From assembly GCA_945872875.1 (NCBI GenBank), contig CAMCBB010000017.1, forward strand, positions 1-20,715: 20,715 bases of DNA. Reading direction: 5' to 3'. The notes beneath the pieces are model-generated. The model was not told the origin of the DNA, ran no database searches, and worked only from the letters and a program-made list of their open reading frames with translations. Both the position numbers and the translations under genes were made by a program. Below are positions 7,066 through 13,131 of this stretch, one piece after another. Origin of the DNA: Flavobacterium psychrophilum. GTDB lineage: Bacteria; Bacteroidota; Bacteroidia; Flavobacteriales; Flavobacteriaceae. Each line of letters starts with the position of its first letter. Within the stretch, counting starts at the first letter, position 1.

Positions 7066-8691
7066 TTATAATTGAGGACCAGCTTTAACTAAATTTTGGC
7101 CTTCTTGATTATCTGTATATTGAACAAAGTTTTTAATGAATCTACTCGCCAAATCTTCAGCTTTGGCACTCCAATTTTTTGCATCAGCATAGGTATCTCT
7201 TGGATCTAAAATTGCCGAATTTACATCGTGCAAAGCGGTTGGAACTACAAAATTAAAAACAGGAATTGTTTTGGTTTCTGCTTTTTCAATTGAACCATCT
7301 AAAATTGCATCAATTATAGCTCTAGTGTCTTTTATTGAAATTCGTTTCCCGGATCCATTCCAACCCGTATTGACCATATAGGCGGTTGCCTGATGTTTTT
7401 CCATTTTTTTAACTAATTCTTGCCCGTATTGCGTAGGATGTAAAGAAAGAAATGCTTTTCCAAAACAAGCAGAAAAAGTTGGTTCTGGTTGAGTAACACC
7501 TCTTTCGGTACCCGCTAATTTTGCGGTGAATCCGGAAAGAAAATAATATTTAGTTTGATCAGGAGTTAATTTTGAAACGGGTGGCATAACACCAAAAGCA
7601 TCAGCAGTTAAAAAGATCACTTTTGTAGCATGACCGGCTTTTGATAACGGCTTTACTATGTTATGAATGTGATTTATTGGATACGATACCCGAGTGTTTT
7701 GGGTAACCGATCCATCTTTAAAATCAATTTTTCCATCAGGAGCAACAGTTACATTTTCTAATAAAGCATCTTTTTTTATGGCTGCGTAAATATCTGGTTC
7801 ATTTTCTTTACTTAAGTCGATGGTTTTAGCATAACAACCTCCCTCAAAATTAAAAACTCCATCATCATCCCATCCGTGCTCATCATCGCCAATTAATTCT
7901 CTTTTTGGATCTGTTGAAAGTGTGGTCTTTCCCGTTCCTGATAATCCAAAGAAAATAGCGACATCTCCATCAGAACCCTTATTTGCAGAACAGTGCATAG
8001 AAGCCATTCCGTTAAGAGGTAAATAATAATTCATCATAGAGAACAACCCTTTTTTCATTTCACCTCCATACCAAGTACCACCTATTAATTGTACTTTTTC
8101 GGTAAGATTAAAAGCCACATAAACTTCAGAGTTTAAGCCTTGTGATTTATAATCTTTAAAGCTGGTTTTAGACCCATTCAAAACTACAAAATCTGGTTCG
8201 CCAAAATTCTCTAACTCTGCATCTGTAGGTCGAATGAACATATTTTTCACAAAATGAGCTTGCCAAGCGACTTCCATTATAAAACGAACTTTTAATCGGC
8301 TGTTTTCATTAGCTCCACAAAAAGCATCTACCACAAACAATCTTTTATTTGAAAGTTGAGTTGTAGTAGTTTCTTTTAAAGCATTCCAAGTTGTTTGTGA
8401 AATGGGTTTGTTATCGTTAACCGCTTTATCAGAATTCCACCAAATTGTATTTTCTGTAACACTATCTTTTACAATATATTTATCTTTTGGAGAACGACCT
8501 GTAAACTCACCAGTCATTACATTAACAGCACCAAGCTCTGTTAATTGTCCTCTTTCATAACCAGATAAATTTGGATTTAACTCTTCATTATATAATAACT
8601 CAAATGAAGGGTTATATATTATTTCTCGAGCATTTTGGATTCCATATTTTTCTAACGAAATCGATTTCGTATTTAAGGTGTAGTTATCCAT
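7066..8691 (-). CDS. pckA: Phosphoenolpyruvate carboxykinase (ATP)
   Basis: Cytosolic first committed enzyme of gluconeogenesis: oxaloacetate plus ATP gives phosphoenolpyruvate, CO2 and ADP. At 541 residues it is full length for the ATP-dependent family. Landmarks are GRSPKDKY (65-72, oxaloacetate-binding Arg), [18 protein letters not shown] (205-222, with the metal-contacting Lys), the kinase-1a P-loop GLSGTGKT (249-256), the kinase-2 metal motif LIGDDEHGW (267-275) and NTRVSYP (about 331-337). The ATP rather than GTP type is indicated by length and the GLSGTGKT loop. The ATG at 8691 follows a -7 box by 34 nt and a perfect 18-bp palindrome further up, suggesting carbon-source control. It lies downstream of the DUF423 gene on the same strand but appears to have its own promoter. 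Confidence 0.97.
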   Translation of the reverse strand: MDNYTLNTKSISLEKYGIQNAREIIYNPSFELLYNEELNPNLSGYERGQLTELGAVNVMTGEFTGRSPKDKYIVKDSVTENTIWWNSDKAVNDNKPISQTTWNALKETTTTQLSNKRLFVVDAFCGANENSRLKVRFIMEVAWQAHFVKNMFIRPTDAELENFGEPDFVVLNGSKTSFKDYKSQGLNSEVYVAFNLTEKVQLIGGTWYGGEMKKGLFSMMNYYLPLNGMASMHCSANKGSDGDVAIFFGLSGTGKTTLSTDPKRELIGDDEHGWDDDGVFNFEGGCYAKTIDLSKENEPDIYAAIKKDALLENVTVAPDGKIDFKDGSVTQNTRVSYPINHIHNIVKPLSKAGHATKVIFLTADAFGVMPPVSKLTPDQTKYYFLSGFTAKLAGTERGVTQPEPTFSACFGKAFLSLHPTQYGQELVKKMEKHQATAYMVNTGWNGSGKRISIKDTRAIIDAILDGSIEKAETKTIPVFNFVVPTALHDVNSAILDPRDTYADAKNWSAKAEDLASRFIKNFVQYTDNQEGQNLVKAGPQL

Positions 8692-8725
8692 AAAAAGTAT
8701 AGTGTTGCAATTAATAAATATTCAA

Positions 8726-8733
8726 CAAAGGTA
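8726..8733 (-). promoter_or_regulatory. pckA -7 box
   Basis: On the minus strand TACCTTTG (8733-8726) is a perfect TAnnTTTG box, 34 nt upstream of the pckA ATG. A properly spaced TTG -33 element is absent; that position is occupied by the palindrome at 8745-8762, which suggests dependence on, or blocking by, a regulator. Confidence 0.6.
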
Positions 8734-8744
8734 AAATAAATTTC

Positions 8745-8762
8745 AACTATATCGATATAGTT
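8745..8762. promoter_or_regulatory. Perfect 18-bp palindrome over the -33 region of pckA (candidate operator)
   Basis: AACTATATCGATATAGTT equals its own reverse complement, with a central CG. It starts 11 bp upstream of the pckA -7 box (8733), so it covers the place where the -33 element should be. It has no loop, only four G:C pairs in the 18-bp duplex, and no T-run after it, so it is a poor terminator for the DUF423 gene ending 9 bp away. An even palindrome centred on CG resembles LacI-family operators, but the regulator is unknown. Confidence 0.5.
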
Positions 8763-8771
8763 ACATGTAAA

Positions 8772-9158
8772 TTATGCCTTTTTCTTTAAAAAATTCCACA
8801 TTAAAACTCCCCAAGAACCAATTAATAGTAAGCCTCCAATTGGAGTAATAAAGCCTATTACCTTGAAATTAAATGTGTTCAAATTATCGGTAGCTAATAA
8901 ATAGATAGAACCTGAGAAGAAAATAACACCCAAAATAGTTAAGTTGAAAATAGTTTTTTTGACTTTATCTCCAAGTTGAGTATTTAAACCAATAAATAAC
9001 AAAAATAAACCATGATACATTTGATATTTTACACCGGTTTCAAAAGTTGCTAACTGATCTATAGTAAGAACCTTTTTAAGTGCATGAGCGCCGAAAGCCC
9101 CCAAAATTATTGCGGTCATTCCAAAAAAAGCAGCAATAGTTATTATTTTGTTGTTCAT
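8772..9158 (-). CDS. DUF423 membrane protein
   Basis: A 128-residue small integral membrane protein of the DUF423 (YwdK/YgdD-like) family. The N-terminal segment with the conserved LGAFGAHALKK (19-29), the FETGVKYQMYHGLFLL stretch (39-54), a third helix GVIFFSGSIYLLA (77-89) and the ending TPIGGLLLIGSWGVLMWNF (105-123) are typical; four transmembrane helices are expected, in the cytoplasmic membrane. Its biochemical function is unknown. It has its own -7 box, divergent from that of the DUF3108 gene, and lies 80 nt upstream of pckA on the same strand; read-through into pckA is possible since no good terminator separates them. The length and motif positions match the family, so the call is secure. 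Confidence 0.9.
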   Translation of the reverse strand: MNNKIITIAAFFGMTAIILGAFGAHALKKVLTIDQLATFETGVKYQMYHGLFLLFIGLNTQLGDKVKKTIFNLTILGVIFFSGSIYLLATDNLNTFNFKVIGFITPIGGLLLIGSWGVLMWNFLKKKA

Positions 9159-9183
9159 AATTTTAGTAATCTATAATTTTTAC

Positions 9184-9191
9184 CAAATTTA
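9184..9191 (-). promoter_or_regulatory. -7 box for the DUF423 gene
   Basis: On the minus strand TAAATTTG (9191-9184) is a perfect TAnnTTTG box, 25 nt upstream of the start codon. No TTG is seen at the -33 distance. Confidence 0.55.
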
Positions 9192-9253
9192 CGAGTTATC
9201 ATTAAATTAATATAGAACATTTATTTTTCTTTATTAAAAATGATATTTAACTT

Positions 9254-9261
9254 TATATTTG
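9254..9261 (+). promoter_or_regulatory. -7 box for the DUF3108 gene
   Basis: TATATTTG is a perfect TAnnTTTG box, 16 nt before the ATG at 9278, giving a short leader. It is divergent from the DUF423 promoter. No clear -33 TTG. Confidence 0.55.
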
Positions 9262-9277
9262 TATAAATTTATTTAAT

Positions 9278-10039
9278 ATGAAAAAAGTACTGTTTTTTAT
9301 CGGAATTTTTGTGATGTTATGCTCTTTTAATACGGACAAATCAAATCAAATTCCTTCTGGAGAAAAGTTAGTATACGCAGGATCCTACAACATGAGTGGA
9401 TTAATGACCCAGTTGGCTCAAGTAACTCTCTCTACCGAAATGGTGAATACTTCGAACAAGACCTATTTACATCTAAATTGTGAATTAGCTACCTTTTCTA
9501 AATGGGATAAGTTTTTTAAAATAAGAGATACTTATGAAGCTTATGTTAACCCTACCACTTTAAAACCCAGTTTATATAAGCGAAATATTGACGAAGGCGG
9601 TTGGACAAAAAAAGAAAAATATGTATTCAAAGGAAACTCTGTAACAAGTACTGCAAAAAGAAAAAATTGTGATGAAACCACAAAAACTTTTACAATTGGA
9701 GGGTCAACACAAGATGTAGTTTCACTAATGTATAGAATAAGAACTTTAGATTTTAATAAAATGAAAACAGGGCAATCGCAATCTTTTGTAATTGTTTTTG
9801 ACGAAACGCAAATTCCTGTAACGATAAAATTATTAGGAACTGAAACCGTTTCCGCTGGAAATTTGGGTTCAAAAAATTGTTACAAATTGTCCATTGGCGC
9901 CAAAACTGATGTGCTTAAAGGAAAAGATAAAAACTTAATTTATTTAACTGCAGATTCGAAAAAAATCCCGGTATTAATGAAATTTAGCATCCCTGTTGGA
10001 ACCGGACAATTAGCCTTAACCTCTGCAACTGGAATTTAA
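9278..10039 (+). CDS. DUF3108 exported protein
   Basis: A 253-residue protein with an N-terminal signal peptide (basic start, hydrophobic 4-18) and probably a periplasmic location. Cys16 (VMLCSF) follows the hydrophobic stretch, but the residues before it do not make a normal lipobox, so a soluble periplasmic protein is more likely. The body fits DUF3108: PSGEKLVYAGSYN near the start (26-38), a central FKIRDTYEAYVNPTTLKPSLYKRNIDEGG, the DVVSLMYRIRTLDF block, and the closing YLTADSKKIPVLMKF. The predicted fold is mostly beta strand, resembling LolA/LolB-like envelope proteins, with no catalytic motif. The small membrane protein gene begins 2 nt after its stop, so they form an operon. Function unknown. 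Confidence 0.8.
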   Translation: MKKVLFFIGIFVMLCSFNTDKSNQIPSGEKLVYAGSYNMSGLMTQLAQVTLSTEMVNTSNKTYLHLNCELATFSKWDKFFKIRDTYEAYVNPTTLKPSLYKRNIDEGGWTKKEKYVFKGNSVTSTAKRKNCDETTKTFTIGGSTQDVVSLMYRIRTLDFNKMKTGQSQSFVIVFDETQIPVTIKLLGTETVSAGNLGSKNCYKLSIGAKTDVLKGKDKNLIYLTADSKKIPVLMKFSIPVGTGQLALTSATGI

Positions 10040-10041
10040 TT

Positions 10042-10356
10042 ATGAGAAAAATATTATTAATTGTAGCGGTTTTATTAACACTTATCAGCATTTTATTTTC
10101 AATATTACCACTAGATACTTTAGCTCTTGCTCCCATTGGATTAGCCTTGCTATTTATTTTTTTTGCTTTCAAAAAGTCGGATGTCAAGCAAAGAAAATTT
10201 ACTAAACTACTGTTTATTATTACCTATATCTGTGCTTTATATGTATTAGGCAAAACCTATTTAATTAAAGATAAAGTTACAGTAGACAATAAATTTGAAC
10301 AGGAAAAAGTAGATTCAAAAAAAGAAGACCTAAAAGATTTAGAAGGTTTAGAATAA
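10042..10356 (+). CDS. Small hypothetical membrane protein
   Basis: A 104-residue protein I do not recognise. Three hydrophobic helices are visible (about 4-22, 26-43 and 55-71), separated by a short basic linker KKSDVKQRKFTK, followed by a soluble tail (72-104) rich in Lys, Glu and Asp and free of Cys and Trp. By the positive-inside rule the basic linker at 44-55 should face the cytoplasm. The start codon lies 2 nt after the stop of the DUF3108 gene, so it is almost certainly co-transcribed and perhaps translationally coupled, which supports it being real. It may work with the DUF3108 protein at the inner membrane; that is inferred from adjacency alone. Confidence 0.7.
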   Translation: MRKILLIVAVLLTLISILFSILPLDTLALAPIGLALLFIFFAFKKSDVKQRKFTKLLFIITYICALYVLGKTYLIKDKVTVDNKFEQEKVDSKKEDLKDLEGLE

Positions 10357-10433
10357 TTCTTCTCAAATTTCTTACTTCTGATGATGTCTTTTTTGTTTTT
10401 ATCAAAAAAGAGTCTAAAATCGTTACAAATTTT

Positions 10434-10441
10434 TAAATTTG
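10434..10441 (+). promoter_or_regulatory. -7 box for the saccharopine dehydrogenase gene; decides the start
   Basis: TAAATTTG is a perfect TAnnTTTG box. Its end overlaps a TTG at 10439 that would extend the reading frame by 8 codons; transcription starting downstream of the box leaves the ATG at 10463, 21 nt later, as the start. Confidence 0.6.
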
Positions 10442-10462
10442 TATTCCATACACAAACAAATT

Positions 10463-11839
10463 ATGAGAAATATTCTAATTATTGGAGCTGGACGATCTGC
10501 GTCTTCTTTAATTCAATATCTTTTAAATAAATCTACTCAAGAAAATATTCACCTTACAATAGCAGATATTTCATTAGAATTAGCACAGAAAAAAACAAAC
10601 AATCATCCAAATGCTTCCGCTATAGCATTAGATATAAATAACCAAGAACAAAGACATACCGAAATTGCCAATGCTGATATTGTAATTTCAATGTTACCAG
10701 CTCACTTGCATATTGAAGTTGCCAAAGACTGCATTATTTATAAAAAACACTTAGTTACAGCTTCTTATGTTTCGGATGCAATGCAAGAATTGGATGCTGC
10801 AGCGAAAGAAAATGGATTAATTTTCATGAATGAAATTGGCCTTGATCCAGGAATTGATCATATGAGTGCAATGAAAGTAATTGATGAAATTCGTGATAAA
10901 GGTGGCAAAATCATTTTGTTTGAGTCTTTTTGTGGCGGACTTGTTGCACCAGATTGTGATGATAATTTGTGGAATTATAAATTTACTTGGGCCCCAAGAA
11001 ATGTAGTCCTTGCTGGGCAAGGTGGTGCGGCAAAATTCATTCAAGAAGGCAAATATAAATACATCCCTTACACTAAATTATTTAGAAGAACCGAGTTTTT
11101 ACAAGTGGAAGGATATGGAAAATTTGAAGGGTATGCCAATAGAGATTCACTCAAATATAGAAGTGTATATGGTTTAGATGACGCATTAACCTTGTATAGA
11201 GGGACCATTAGAAGAGTTGGGTTTTCAAAAGCATGGAATATGTTTGTTCAACTAGGCATGACCGACGACAGTTACATTATGGAAAATTCTGAAAATATGA
11301 GTTTTCGAGATTTTACAAATTCTTTTCTTCCTTATCACCCAACTGATTCTGTTGAAATTAAAATGCGCTTGGCTTTAAATATTGAGCAAGATGATATCAT
11401 GTGGGATAAATTATTAGAGCTCGATTTATTTAATGCCAATAAAAAAGTTAGCCTTAAAAATGGAACTCCAGCGCAAATATTAGAGCGTATTCTAAATGAA
11501 AGTTGGGCACTTCAACCTCATGATAAAGATATGATTGTAATGTATCATAAATTTGGTTATGATTTGGACGGAAAACAACATCAAATAGATTCAAAAATGG
11601 TATGTATTGGCGATGATCAAACCTATACTGCAATGGCAAAAACAGTAGGTTTACCAGTTGCTATGGCTACGCTTCAAATCTTAAACGGAAATATTAAATC
11701 CACAGGAGTTCAATTACCAATAAAAAAAGAGATATACGAACCAATATTGAGGGAGTTAGAAGATTTTGGAGTGGTTTTCAACGAAACTGCCATGCCTTAT
11801 ATTGGATATAACCCAGATAAAATAAGTAGTACTAATTAG
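10463..11839 (+). CDS. Saccharopine dehydrogenase family protein
   Basis: A 458-residue NAD(P)-dependent oxidoreductase of the saccharopine dehydrogenase (Lys9/LKR-SDH C-terminal) family. The N-terminal Rossmann motif IIGAGRSASSL (6-16) is followed by ADISLE (38-43), which would contact the cofactor ribose, then VISMLPAHLH (74-83) and TASYVSDAM (97-105). The catalytic domain shows NEIGLDPGIDHMSAM (122-136), the family hallmark, and FESFCGGLVAPDCDDNLWNYKFTW around 152-175. It would cleave or form saccharopine in lysine metabolism in the cytoplasm; in bacteria relatives also act on carboxynorspermidine, so the substrate is uncertain. The shorter start is chosen because the residues before the ATG at 10463 lie on the promoter and MRNILIIGAG is a normal family start. 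It is apparently monocistronic, with pth 64 nt downstream. Confidence 0.88.
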   Translation: MRNILIIGAGRSASSLIQYLLNKSTQENIHLTIADISLELAQKKTNNHPNASAIALDINNQEQRHTEIANADIVISMLPAHLHIEVAKDCIIYKKHLVTASYVSDAMQELDAAAKENGLIFMNEIGLDPGIDHMSAMKVIDEIRDKGGKIILFESFCGGLVAPDCDDNLWNYKFTWAPRNVVLAGQGGAAKFIQEGKYKYIPYTKLFRRTEFLQVEGYGKFEGYANRDSLKYRSVYGLDDALTLYRGTIRRVGFSKAWNMFVQLGMTDDSYIMENSENMSFRDFTNSFLPYHPTDSVEIKMRLALNIEQDDIMWDKLLELDLFNANKKVSLKNGTPAQILERILNESWALQPHDKDMIVMYHKFGYDLDGKQHQIDSKMVCIGDDQTYTAMAKTVGLPVAMATLQILNGNIKSTGVQLPIKKEIYEPILRELEDFGVVFNETAMPYIGYNPDKISSTN

Positions 11840-11891
11840 TTTATTAGTTTGAATTAAGTTTACATTAGTTAATTATTACATTCAAAAAATC

Positions 11892-11899
11892 TACTTTTA
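11892..11899 (+). promoter_or_regulatory. Candidate -7 box for pth; predicted leaderless
   Basis: TACTTTTA matches TAnnTTTG except for the last base and lies 4 nt before the ATG at 11904. If used, the mRNA would be essentially leaderless and the longer Pth form would be the product. Confidence 0.4.
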
Positions 11900-11903
11900 C
11901 TAA

Positions 11904-12524
11904 ATGAATTGGTTTTTAAAATTATTTGCTTCAAAAGAAAAAGAAATCTCAGATCCAATGAAAAAATTTCTAATAGTCGGCCTTGGCAATATTGGAGCCG
12001 AATATGTAAATACACGACACAATATTGGTTTTAAAATACTTGATTTTTTTGCAAAAAAAGAAAGTATCTCTTTTCAAACAGCAAAGCTTGGTGATATTGC
12101 TGAATTTAAAATAAAAGGCAGGACTCTAATTTTTCTAAAGCCAAACACCTATATGAATCTAAGCGGAAAAGCGGTGAAATATTGGATGGAAAAAGAAAAT
12201 ATTTCTAAAGAAAATATTCTTGTAATTACGGATGATTTAAACCTTACTTTTGGATCAATAAGAATAAAACCGAGAGGAAGTGATGGAGGCCATAATGGTC
12301 TAAAAAACATCCAATCAATTCTAAATACTGTTGATTATCCTCGGTACAGATTTGGAATTAGTGATGCTTTTAAAAAGGGCAAACAAGTTGATTATGTTCT
12401 TGGAGAATGGTCAGATGAAGAAAAAGAAAACCTAATTGAACGACTTGAAATTAGTTCGCAAATTATTACTTCGTTTGCTCTTGCTGGTCTTAATGAAACT
12501 ATGAACCAATATAATGGTAAATAA
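11904..12524 (+). CDS. pth: Peptidyl-tRNA hydrolase
   Basis: Cytosolic esterase that recycles peptidyl-tRNA released from stalled ribosomes. Of 206 residues, the catalytic domain begins at M19 (MKKFLIVGLGNIG). Family residues are N29 (GLGN), the catalytic H39 in NTRHNIGF, KPNTYMN with N85, D110 (TDDLNL), and GGHNGL with N131. The first 18 residues (MNWFLKLF, then charged) precede the usual start; I keep the ATG at 11904 because a near-consensus -7 box lies 4 nt upstream and I recall similar N-terminal extensions in flavobacterial Pth, but initiation at the ATG at 11958 is possible. The extension could form a short amphipathic helix. It is followed 39 nt later by an unrelated exported protein gene that may share its transcript. 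Confidence 0.95.
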   Translation: MNWFLKLFASKEKEISDPMKKFLIVGLGNIGAEYVNTRHNIGFKILDFFAKKESISFQTAKLGDIAEFKIKGRTLIFLKPNTYMNLSGKAVKYWMEKENISKENILVITDDLNLTFGSIRIKPRGSDGGHNGLKNIQSILNTVDYPRYRFGISDAFKKGKQVDYVLGEWSDEEKENLIERLEISSQIITSFALAGLNETMNQYNGK

Positions 12525-12563
12525 AGGTATTTTATAATAATTATAGCATATAAATCATTTAAC

Positions 12564-13088
12564 ATGAAAAAAATATTTCTAATTTCATCAACAATTCTAT
12601 TATCATTTTGTGGTACAAAAAAAAATATAATATCCCAGGAAAAAAATATAGAAATTACAAAAGAGTCTCTTTGTCCTATTGATGGTTCATGTAATACAGT
12701 AATATTAAAAAACAAAAGTCTGGTTATAAAAACTGACGAATTTGGATCAATATTTACAGAAACTATAGACAATGAAACTACTTCTGTTATTATTTATCAA
12801 TACAATAGAACTATTAATGGTGATTTACAGGATGCTGGATATAGAGAAGAGATAATTTTTGAAATAAAAAATTACGATACAGAACTAACATTAACCAATG
12901 AAATGCTACAACAAACTAAAATGCTTTTTGGTAGATTTTGTTTCTGTAGAGGACAAACAGGTTATTATAAGGTTGAAGAAGGTTATTTAAAACTAAATAA
13001 GTCAGACGATGATATAACTTTTAATTTAGATTTTACTATTACTAAAGTTCCTCAAATAATAAAAACTATAACAACTTCTATAAAGTAA
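12564..13088 (+). CDS. Uncharacterised Cys-containing exported protein
   Basis: A 174-residue protein whose family I cannot name. Residues 1-15 are a signal sequence; ILLSFC ends in C16, which may be lipidated, although Phe just before the Cys is an unusual lipobox. The mature part has two Cys pairs: C37 and C43 in SLCPIDGSC, and C126 and C128 in FGRFCFCRGQTGYYKV, the most striking stretch. In an oxidising periplasm these could form disulfides, or the CxC could bind a metal. The rest looks like an all-beta fold (alternating hydrophobic residues in LVIKTDEFGSIF, TSVIIYQYNR, DITFNLDFTI). It has no clear promoter of its own and follows pth by 39 nt. It ends at a strong terminator shared with the first peptidase. 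It does not resemble immunity or toxin proteins that I know. Confidence 0.75.
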   Translation: MKKIFLISSTILLSFCGTKKNIISQEKNIEITKESLCPIDGSCNTVILKNKSLVIKTDEFGSIFTETIDNETTSVIIYQYNRTINGDLQDAGYREEIIFEIKNYDTELTLTNEMLQQTKMLFGRFCFCRGQTGYYKVEEGYLKLNKSDDDITFNLDFTITKVPQIIKTITTSIK

Positions 13089-13115
13089 AAAAGTCCCGAA
13101 TTATCGGGACTTTTT
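13088..13115. terminator. Bidirectional intrinsic terminator
   Basis: A 12-bp stem (AAAAAGTCCCGA, 13088-13099, with TCGGGACTTTTT, 13104-13115) closes an ATTA loop and is flanked by A and T runs on both sides. It starts on the last base of the uncharacterised gene and lies 16 nt beyond the stop of the convergent peptidase gene, so it serves both. Confidence 0.92.
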
Positions 13116-13131
13116 AATTAGATTAGAATAT

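Noticed and set aside
9984..10187. 67-codon minus-strand frame across the DUF3108/small membrane protein junction
   Set aside because: It overlaps two better-supported plus-strand genes and has no promoter box or family resemblance.
10388..10410. AT-rich inverted repeat CTTTTTTG/CAAAAAAG after the small membrane protein gene, as a terminator
   Set aside because: Only two G:C pairs in an 8-bp stem and no T-run after it; too weak to call.
12392..12772. 126-codon minus-strand frame overlapping the end of pth and the exported protein gene
   Set aside because: It is antisense to a clear pth C-terminus and to a gene with signal peptide and terminator; composition looks like a shadow frame.
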